NCBI GenBank assembly: GCA_964396245.1
Contig: CAYNEO010000014.1
Coordinates: forward strand, 1-64,000
Direction of reading: 5' to 3'
DNA from: CAYNEO01 sp964396245
GTDB taxonomy: Bacteria > Zixibacteria > MSB-5A5 > GN15 > FEB-12
DNA: 64,000 nt
Part shown: positions 52,240 to 58,395 of the stretch, piece by piece
How positions within the stretch are numbered: the first letter of the stretch is position 1
Layout: every line of letters begins with the position of its first letter
Position numbers and translations under genes: made by a program
Notes under the pieces: model-generated
Told to the model about the DNA's origin: nothing
What the model saw: only the letters and a program-made list of their open reading frames with translations
Databases searched by the model: none

Positions 52240-53858
52240 GCCCCAAAAGGAAGATGCCGACCAAGACCGAGCTTCAGCAGCTGCAGAAGCTGTACAAGAC
52301 CGATGAAAAAATAGGCGAACGGCTCGGCGGTGTGCCCGCCTATCTGGTAGCATACTGGCGGCGCAAGAAGGGCATCCCGAAATACTCGCTCCCGAAATTC
52401 TCCGAAACCGAAATCCGCAATCTGTGGGAGAGGTACGGCGACGACGAAAAAGCCGGACTCGAACTCAGCCTGTCAAAGGCCGCCTTCTATAATTGGCGGC
52501 GGCGCTACAACATTCGTGAAAAGCCCGCCTTCCTGAAACTCGAACAGCTCGAGTTCAACTTCCCCGGCGCCAAATTCAGCTCCTATGCCGGGTCCCTGTA
52601 CGGCAAGCAGAGCGTGGCGCAGAAGATACTCGCGCGGGCGGCGGGCGAAGAAAAAGTCGAAGTCGGCCGGACTCTTCAGGTTGAACCGGATATCGCCCTG
52701 TTGCATAAGCACGCCGAAGAAATCATCGACGCGTTCAAAAAGTCCGGCCCGGAATATGTCTGGAACCCCAATAAGGTACTGGTCACTCTCGATTACTCCC
52801 GCTGCGACGGTGGGGGTGACCCGGCCGAAGTTCACAAGCTTGTCCGCGAATTCGTCAAGCGGCAGGGGATCAAAAACTTCTATGACCTCCGCGAAGGTAC
52901 CTGTCACCAGGTGGTGGTCGAGCGCGGCCATGTCATGCCCGGGCAGCTCATTCTCGGCACCGACGGCCTCACCACCTCGTACGGTTGCCTCGGTACGATG
53001 GCGGCGAATATCGATGCCGAGCAGATGCTGGCGCTCTTCAGCAACGGCACGGTCGACATGAGTGTACCGCGCACGATCTGCATCAATATCACCGGCAGAA
53101 AAACCCGCGGCGTCTACGCCAAGGACATCGTCCTCTGGATTCTCCGCCAGCTCGGTTCCGGGACCGCCCACGACCGCGTGGTCGAGTACGGCGGCTCGGT
53201 GGTGTCGCAGATGTCGATCAGCGAGCGGTTTGCCCTTTCCAATATGTCGGTCGAACTCGGGGCGCGCTCCGCAATCTGCCCGTATGACGCCACCACTCGC
53301 CGGTATCTCAACGGCCGCGCTATGGGACAGTACAAGCCGGTCGTACCGGACAAGGACGCCGAGTACGAAAACATCTACCAGGTGAGTATCGACCAGCTTG
53401 TGCCGCAGGTAGCCTGTCCCGGAGAGGAACCCTCGATCAAACCCGCGGCGGAAGTCGAAGGCCTGCCCGTCAACCAGATTGTCATGGGGACATGCAGCAG
53501 CGGACGATTCGATGACCTCCGGGTGGCGGCTGATATTCTCAAGGGGAAAACGGTTAGTTCTGATTGTCGGATGTACATATACCCGGGCTCGCGGGCGGTC
53601 TATCTCGAAGCCCTCAAGAAAGGCTTGATTCGCGTCTTCGTGGAGGCGGGTGCCATGGTGATGAATCCGGGGAGCTCGCCGTTCATGTCCTCGCAGGACG
53701 GACTTCTCGCCGACGGCGAACGGTGTCTGGCCACCACCACCTGGCAGATTCACGCCCCGAAGTCAGGCAAGGCGGAGGTATACCTCTGCTCGCCGGCGAC
53801 CGCGGCCGCATCGGCGCTCAACGGCGCCGTGACCGACCCGACACGATTCGTCAGATAG
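52236..53858 (+). CDS. Aconitase-like protein with tandem HTH, degenerate active site
   Basis: A 540-residue protein. Residues about 7-90 hold two similar HTH-like units (LYKTDEKIGERLGGVPAYLV... and LWERYGDDEKAGLELSLSKA..., each ending in a basic helix YWRRKKGI or NWRRRYNI). The rest aligns along its length with the aconitase/LeuC large-subunit fold. The first cluster cysteine is kept in GTCSSGR (C420), but the two others, normally in NPGCGPCLG, are replaced: NPGSSPFM (477-484). The SHT signature of the active site reads GLT in GTDGLTTSYG, and the TNRNF substrate motif reads TTTWQ (500-504). No small (swivel-domain) subunit gene is adjacent. I infer a non-enzymatic DNA- or RNA-binding regulator. 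It overlaps the HIT gene by 4 bp; the DinB gene follows after 9 bp. Confidence 0.78.
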   Translation: MSPKRKMPTKTELQQLQKLYKTDEKIGERLGGVPAYLVAYWRRKKGIPKYSLPKFSETEIRNLWERYGDDEKAGLELSLSKAAFYNWRRRYNIREKPAFLKLEQLEFNFPGAKFSSYAGSLYGKQSVAQKILARAAGEEKVEVGRTLQVEPDIALLHKHAEEIIDAFKKSGPEYVWNPNKVLVTLDYSRCDGGGDPAEVHKLVREFVKRQGIKNFYDLREGTCHQVVVERGHVMPGQLILGTDGLTTSYGCLGTMAANIDAEQMLALFSNGTVDMSVPRTICINITGRKTRGVYAKDIVLWILRQLGSGTAHDRVVEYGGSVVSQMSISERFALSNMSVELGARSAICPYDATTRRYLNGRAMGQYKPVVPDKDAEYENIYQVSIDQLVPQVACPGEEPSIKPAAEVEGLPVNQIVMGTCSSGRFDDLRVAADILKGKTVSSDCRMYIYPGSRAVYLEALKKGLIRVFVEAGAMVMNPGSSPFMSSQDGLLADGERCLATTTWQIHAPKSGKAEVYLCSPATAAASALNGAVTDPTRFVR

Positions 53859-53867
53859 GGGATCGCC

Positions 53868-54329
53868 ATGACAGAGCACACCAGGCGATTGTTCGAGTAC
53901 AATGGCTGGGCTAACCGCGAGGTGTCTAATTCTCTCAAAGCGGCGCCCGAACCACCCCCGTCTTCCGTGCACATTCTCGGCCACATCGTGGCCGCCGAGT
54001 GGCTGTGGATCGGGCGGCTGAAACGTGACCAGACCGCCGTGGTCGTCTGGCCGCAACTCACTCTCGACCAGTGCGAGGTGCAGTTTTCCGACCTGGCGCG
54101 CCTCTGGCGGGAATATATGAACGACCTGACAATTGACAGATTAATAGAGACGGTCTCGTATCGTACCAGTGCGGGAGAGGAATTCACCAATAACGTGGGG
54201 GACATACTATCGCACGTCATCATGCACGGTGTGTATCACCGGGGACAGATCGCCCGGGATATGCGAATGGCCGGGCTCGAACCGCCCTACACCGATTACA
54301 TCCACGCCGTGCGCAACGGACTGATCTGA
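53868..54329 (+). CDS. DinB-family putative metal-dependent hydrolase
   Basis: A 153-residue four-helix DinB/YfiT-type protein. The three metal histidines are visible: one in HILGHIVAAEWLW (about residue 43) and two in ILSHVIMHGVYHRGQIARDM (H128 region and H132 region). Members include thiol- or mycothiol-dependent S-transferases and damage-inducible proteins; the substrate is unknown here. It begins 9 bp after the aconitase-like gene with GGGGATCGCC as ribosome binding site, so HIT, aconitase-like and DinB form one operon. Confidence 0.85.
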   Translation: MTEHTRRLFEYNGWANREVSNSLKAAPEPPPSSVHILGHIVAAEWLWIGRLKRDQTAVVVWPQLTLDQCEVQFSDLARLWREYMNDLTIDRLIETVSYRTSAGEEFTNNVGDILSHVIMHGVYHRGQIARDMRMAGLEPPYTDYIHAVRNGLI

Positions 54330-54425
54330 GAGAGTAACACTCGATCGATCCGGGGAGTTAACGCTGCACGCGCAGCACATCACAAAATCGTAAATGCGTT
54401 CTCAAATGAGGGCCGGGAGGCGATC

Positions 54426-54962
54426 ATGCGAAAAATCTTACTGGTAACGGCAATCATCTCTATCATCTGCGGATCCGTCGCGGGATTCGACGGTAAACGC
54501 AAGGGGTTCGTCCTGGGAGGCGGGATCGGTTTTTCACCCTACATCCACTGGGCATTCGATGATTATGCCTCGAAGGACGAAGGCGCCGGGATCGGCCTGC
54601 AGATTATTATTGGCTACGCCTGGGATGACCGGAACATGATCGTTTATGAGGAACAGGCATCCGGTTACTCGGAGGGCGGCGGAAGTATAGTTCAAGGCGG
54701 CAGATTCGTCAGCTGGCATCATTATTTCGGACCGGCCGGCCGGACTTTCTTCACCACCGCCGGTCTGGGACTTTACACCTGGGCGACCGGTAGCGACGAT
54801 TTCAACGACTCCGGGGCGGCGTTGCTGGTCGGAGGAGGCTATGAATTCCACCGGCACTGGCAGGTGGGGCTTTTCATGTCCACCGGTAAGAGTAGTCGCG
54901 GAAGCTATGGAGGAATGACTCACACCACTGTCGATTTGATGATCGGCGGCGTGGCCTTTTAA
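54426..54962 (+). CDS. Exported small beta-rich protein
   Basis: A 178-residue exported protein with a signal peptide (KILLVTAIISIICGSVAG). The mature part is rich in Gly, aromatic and alternating residues (VLGGGIGFSPYIHWAF, LQIIIGYAWDDRNMIVYEEQ, LLVGGGYEFHRHWQVGLFMS) and ends in a strand with a terminal Phe (VDLMIGGVAF), as in small outer-membrane beta-barrels. This is a structural guess. I do not recognise a named family. The ATG follows GGGAGGCGATC. A bidirectional hairpin terminator follows. Confidence 0.6.
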   Translation: MRKILLVTAIISIICGSVAGFDGKRKGFVLGGGIGFSPYIHWAFDDYASKDEGAGIGLQIIIGYAWDDRNMIVYEEQASGYSEGGGSIVQGGRFVSWHHYFGPAGRTFFTTAGLGLYTWATGSDDFNDSGAALLVGGGYEFHRHWQVGLFMSTGKSSRGSYGGMTHTTVDLMIGGVAF

Positions 54963-54997
54963 ACGCAATCTTGTGTTAATGATCTAGCTGTAAATAG

Positions 54998-55025
54998 AAA
55001 CGGCGCACCCTCGGGCGCGCCGTTT
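54998..55025. terminator. Bidirectional terminator
   Basis: AAACGGCGC (54998-55006) / GCGCCGTTT (55017-55025), a perfect 9-bp stem with a 10-nt loop, then GTTCCTTT. It lies between the convergent barrel-like and peroxiredoxin genes. Confidence 0.7.
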
Positions 55026-55036
55026 GTTCCTTTGTA

Positions 55037-55744
55037 TCAGGCAACTTCGGGTTTCCAGATTTCCCAGACCTTGCCGACCAGGTTCGGGCCGACCTTCAAC
55101 GTCGGCTTGCCGGGCTGCCATTCGGCCGGAGTCGCCTCCGCGCCCTTGGTTGACCGGACATGCTGGAACGCCTTGATCTGCCGGACCGTTTCGATGAAAT
55201 TCCGTCCGACCGGCGGCGTCAGGATTTCCATCCCCTGCACCACGCCGTCGGGATCAATAATAAATCTCCCGCGGACATCCACACCCGCATTTTCATCATA
55301 CACGCCGTACACGCGGCCCAGATGACCGCCGGCGTCGGAAAGCATCGGGTACGGGATACCACCTTCAACCATCTTGGACAACTCCTGTTCGTGCCAGGTC
55401 TTGTGCACGAAAATGGAATCGACCGAACAGGCATAAACGAAAACGTCGAGATCCTGAAGTGTTTTGTACGAAGCGGCGACCGTCGCTAGCTCGGTCGGTC
55501 AGACGAAGGTGAAGTCACCGGGATAGAAACAAAGCAGCGCCCAGTGACCGAGGGCATCGGAGAGTTTCACCTGCGTGAACCCACCCTTGTGATACGCCGG
55601 CGCCTCGAAATCGGGAGCCTTGCGGCCTACCATGATAGACATCTTCGGTTCCTCTCTTTCGGTTGGGTGTTCGGGAGTCGTTTCCGGTTCGGTCTGCCCG
55701 ACCACGCGTCCGGTGGGACGGGCGCAGCCTACAGTGTCAGCCAT
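55037..55744 (-). CDS. Selenocysteine peroxiredoxin (Prx1/AhpC-like)
   Basis: One 235-residue frame interrupted only by the TGA at 55501-55499. Read through as selenocysteine it gives CFYPGDFTFV-U-PTELATV, exactly the peroxidatic position of the family motif DFTFVCPTE. The frame then continues to VFVYACSVDSIFVHKTWH and ends in TPAEWQPGKPTLKVG. Start 55744 follows AAAGGAGGTCGT and gives an N-terminal extension of about 34 residues with GCARPTG; an inner ATG (55642) would skip it. The usual resolving cysteine near the C-terminus (VCPA) is ATPA here, so it is not a classical 2-Cys enzyme; C7 or the cysteine in YACS may serve. It reduces peroxides. A SECIS-like hairpin lies at 55469-55493. Standard gene callers would split it in two. 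Confidence 0.9.
55469..55493 (-). promoter_or_regulatory. SECIS-like hairpin after the UGA codon
   Basis: Starting 5 nt after the UGA on the minus strand: stem CGAGC / GCU(U)CG with a bulged U, an internal UA-C loop, inner stem GCG / CGC and apical loop ACGGU. The GGU begins 17 nt after the UGA, very close to the 18 nt of the E. coli fdhF element, whose loop also carries GGU and whose stem also bulges a U. Bacterial SECIS elements bind SelB and recruit Sec-tRNA. Confidence 0.7.
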
Positions 55745-55795
55745 ACGACCTCCTTTCGATATATTAACAACGTGTCTGGTTCGTGGCTCTGCCTA

Positions 55796-55824
55796 TCTAT
55801 ATCCAGAAATCTCCCGCAACGCAA
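55796..55824 (-). promoter_or_regulatory. Candidate promoter of the peroxiredoxin gene
   Basis: Minus strand TTGCGT (55824-55819), 17-bp spacer, TATAGA (55801-55796), about 50 bp before the ATG. Confidence 0.5.
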
Positions 55825-55893
55825 GTAGTTCACACAAAATAACCCGCACTCAGAAGTACAGCTTCATCCCTGAGTCACGCTCAATTGTTTTTG

Positions 55894-55922
55894 TTGAAGT
55901 CTCTCACCACCCTGTGTAGCAT
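55894..55922 (+). promoter_or_regulatory. Promoter of the methyltransferase gene (leaderless)
   Basis: TTGAAG (55894-55899), 17-bp spacer, TAGCAT (55917-55922), ending 6 bp before the ATG at 55929. No Shine-Dalgarno is present. Confidence 0.55.
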
Positions 55923-55928
55923 ATCCCC

Positions 55929-56906
55929 ATGCACTATCAACCGCTTCCACGCCTGGACACGGACAACGACGATCTCAAGCAACACTTGCTGTCGGTGTGC
56001 CGCCTGCGCCCCGGTCAGGTCTGGCACGACCCGCTCGGACGACATATTGTCGGCTGCGGCGATGCTACCGACCGTCGCTTCGTACTGTCACTCTTCCGGC
56101 GCATGAAACGCGCCACGCTCGCGGTGCAGGACCCCCCGTACAATCTCGTCATGTTCGAAAAGCAATCGGTCGAAGAGTTCATCGCCTGGTGCCGCCGGTG
56201 GATCGATGTCACTCATCATGTCCTCGACCGCGACGCCGCCCTCTATGTCTGGCTCGGCGCCGACCAGCGCGACAATTTCCAGCCGTTGCCGCAGTTCATG
56301 ATGATGATGTCGGAGACTGACTTTAATGCCCGCTCGTTCATCACCATGCGAAACCAGCGCGGCTACGGAACCCAGCACAACTGGATGTCGGTCAGGCAGG
56401 AGCTGCTCTACTATATCAAGGGGCGTCCCGATTTCAACGTGCAGTACACCGATATCCCGAAAATCCTCCGCGGATACTACAAAGACGTGGGCGGTCGGAC
56501 CACCGAAAACCTCGAACGCTCCAAATCACCGACTATCCGCCCCGGAAATGTCTGGGTCGATATTCAGCAGGTGTTCTATCGGATGGAGGAAAACGTCAAC
56601 GGCTGCTACGCCCAGAAACCGTTGAAAGCGATTGAACGAATTGTGGAAGCGTCATCGCGCCCGGACGACGTCGTCGCAGACTTCTTCTCGCACTCCGGCA
56701 CCACGCTGTTAGCTGCCGAAAGAACCGGGCGGCAGTGCGTAACATGCGAAATTGATCCGATTTTCGCCGAGATCACGATCCGCCGTTTGGAACACTTCCG
56801 CGAGACCGGGCGCACCGGATGGCAGGCCGGCAACCCGTTCGAGAACGAGCTCCCCGACCGATGGTCCGCAATAAAAGTCGAGAGCGCCTCCCGGCGTGTC
56901 TGGTAA
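55929..56906 (+). CDS. Orphan DNA methyltransferase (N6-A or N4-C, beta class)
   Basis: A 325-residue DNA amino-methyltransferase. The catalytic motif IV is DPPYN (about 70-74 in VQDPPYNLVMF), and the SAM motif I follows later as DFFSHSGTTLLAAERTGRQ, where the family form is F-x-G-S-G-T; this IV-before-I order defines the beta class. CEIDP is the post-motif I acidic end. A tryptophan- and tyrosine-rich middle region (MRNQRGYGTQHNWMSVRQEL) may be the target-recognition part. No endonuclease gene is near, so it is a solitary methyltransferase. It lies divergent to the peroxiredoxin gene and probably has a leaderless mRNA. Confidence 0.87.
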   Translation: MHYQPLPRLDTDNDDLKQHLLSVCRLRPGQVWHDPLGRHIVGCGDATDRRFVLSLFRRMKRATLAVQDPPYNLVMFEKQSVEEFIAWCRRWIDVTHHVLDRDAALYVWLGADQRDNFQPLPQFMMMMSETDFNARSFITMRNQRGYGTQHNWMSVRQELLYYIKGRPDFNVQYTDIPKILRGYYKDVGGRTTENLERSKSPTIRPGNVWVDIQQVFYRMEENVNGCYAQKPLKAIERIVEASSRPDDVVADFFSHSGTTLLAAERTGRQCVTCEIDPIFAEITIRRLEHFRETGRTGWQAGNPFENELPDRWSAIKVESASRRVW

Positions 56907-56920
56907 GTCGCGACAAATTC

Positions 56921-57439
56921 TTACTGCTTTGCCCATGAGTAGTGCTGCTGCACCACCCGCCAGTGACCGTCCTTCTTCTGCACCACCCCCGTCCACCGCG
57001 TGTTCAGCCAGTTGGCCGGCTTTCCGTTGATTTCATTATAGTCGTCGAGCACGCAGTAAAACCACGCTACGTCCCCTGATTCCGACATGTGGATATTGAG
57101 ATCGTGTACTTCATGCTTGATCGCCTTGAAAGCCGGATTGGACCAGAACGAGGTATCCTGCTTCACGGCATCGACCCCGAACTTGACCCGTTGATACGGC
57201 GTCACGCTGACAAAATTGGAATCATCGCCGATACTGCTGAAAAACAGATCGAAATCTTTATTCACCGCCCAGCCAATCACGTTGTTGATTGTCTTCTCGA
57301 TCTCCTTCATCTCAAGCGCCTTTTTAGCTTCTGTCTGATAACCCGCTTTCAAATCGGCCTTGAGGCCGGCTCCAATAGCTACCAGACAGACCAGCGACAC
57401 GGTCGCAACCAGCACACGACGTGCAGCGAATGGTTTCAT
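56921..57439 (-). CDS. Exported NTF2-like (SnoaL/DUF4440-type) protein
   Basis: A 172-residue exported protein. The ATG at 57439 follows GGAGGTCAGGAAG, which is better than the upstream ATG at 57475. Signal peptide (FAARRVLVATVSLVCLVAIG, then AGLKADLKA). The mature domain has the NTF2-like order: helices EMKEIEKTINNVIGWAVNKD, a strand FFSSIGDDSNFVSVTPYQ, HEVHDLNIHMSESGDVAWFYC, and WTGVVQKKDGHWRVVQQHYSW, the terminal strand pair of SnoaL-like proteins. A catalytic role is not shown. It is convergent with the methyltransferase gene, 14 bp apart. Confidence 0.75.
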   Translation of the reverse strand: MKPFAARRVLVATVSLVCLVAIGAGLKADLKAGYQTEAKKALEMKEIEKTINNVIGWAVNKDFDLFFSSIGDDSNFVSVTPYQRVKFGVDAVKQDTSFWSNPAFKAIKHEVHDLNIHMSESGDVAWFYCVLDDYNEINGKPANWLNTRWTGVVQKKDGHWRVVQQHYSWAKQ

Positions 57440-57619
57440 CTTCCTGACCTCCACAACTGTGTATGAAGAGCTCATCCTGCCGGTTCGGCAATCGTGATGT
57501 CTCCCCTGGTGCAGCTTTCCATGCGCCCGGCCTTAACCTGGCTTCATATACGTAGCCGATGCCTGAGAATTTTCAAAATTGTTTGCGCGGGATAGTAGTA
57601 AAGGCTGACCCGGACTATT

Positions 57620-58336
57620 TCAAAGATACTCCAGCCTCGTCTGACCGTCCGCGATCTTGACATAGCTGAAATGATTGATAAAATCGCCGGTGTTGATATA
57701 GATCCCCTCGGGCCAGGTGTGAACCACCGGGATATGAAGGTGCCCGATAAGAACGATATCAAACCCCTCCGCCAGTTTGGCCTTCGCATAAGCCTCGTAT
57801 TCTTCGACAAAGATATGGTCGCGTTGCGAGGTATACTGCCGCGACGATCCCGATACTTTCTTGGCGAGAGGGATAGCCCAGTCGGGCGGCAGCTTGCGGT
57901 ACAGCCAGATATTGAATCTGTTGCGAAGGATCTTCTTGAGGAAGCGATACCCCCGGTCCGCCTTCGCAAGGCCGTCGCCGTGCGTCATGTGTATCCGGTT
58001 TCCGCCGTATTCCATGTTGAATATGTCGCGGTGAAGCGTGATGCCGATCTGCGTTTCGAAAAAATCCCCCATCCAGAAATCGTGGTTGCCGCTGACATAA
58101 TCCACCGGAATCCCGCCCGTCACCAGCTCCCGAAGGCGGAAAAGGACGTCGTGGTGGTCTTTCGGGATGGCGTGACGGTACTCGAACCAGAAATCAAACA
58201 AGTCGCCCAGAATGACAAGCCGGTCGCCGTCACCCTTCACCCGGTCGAACAGCCGTTCGATATGCTCGAGCTTGGATTGTTCCTCTTCGGGTGTCCCGGA
58301 ACCGAGATGGGCGTCGGAAAAGACATATAGCGCCAT
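57620..58336 (-). CDS. lpxH: UDP-2,3-diacylglucosamine hydrolase-like phosphoesterase
   Basis: A 238-residue metallophosphoesterase with all five family motifs: SDAHLG (7-12), GDLFDFWFEY, GNHDFWMG, HGDG and GHLHIP. The FDFWFEY segment after the second motif and the long insert (GYRFLKKILRNRFNIWLYRKL) resemble LpxH, which cleaves UDP-2,3-diacylglucosamine in lipid A synthesis at the inner membrane. LpxH-versus-general phosphoesterase assignment is inference. The start is at 58336; a TATATT -10 box ends 6 bp before the ATG and there is no Shine-Dalgarno, so the message may be leaderless. It follows purL by 59 bp on the same strand. Confidence 0.82.
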   Translation of the reverse strand: MALYVFSDAHLGSGTPEEEQSKLEHIERLFDRVKGDGDRLVILGDLFDFWFEYRHAIPKDHHDVLFRLRELVTGGIPVDYVSGNHDFWMGDFFETQIGITLHRDIFNMEYGGNRIHMTHGDGLAKADRGYRFLKKILRNRFNIWLYRKLPPDWAIPLAKKVSGSSRQYTSQRDHIFVEEYEAYAKAKLAEGFDIVLIGHLHIPVVHTWPEGIYINTGDFINHFSYVKIADGQTRLEYL

Positions 58337-58342
58337 GGCGAC

Positions 58343-58348
58343 AATATA
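58343..58348 (-). promoter_or_regulatory. -10 box TATATT directly before lpxH
   Basis: Minus strand TATATT, 6 bp before the ATG at 58336, the same arrangement as before the HIT gene. No convincing -35 is seen. Confidence 0.45.
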
Positions 58349-58395
58349 CGCGATTAGGTCGGCAAGGGAAGTTTCAAAATCGCGGACTAATGAAC

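Noticed and set aside
55037..55744. Frameshift or pseudogene explanation for the split peroxiredoxin
   Set aside because: The frame is the same before and after the TGA, all flanking residues are conserved, and the only change is at the peroxidatic position, followed by a SECIS-like hairpin. A random nonsense mutation would not choose this codon.
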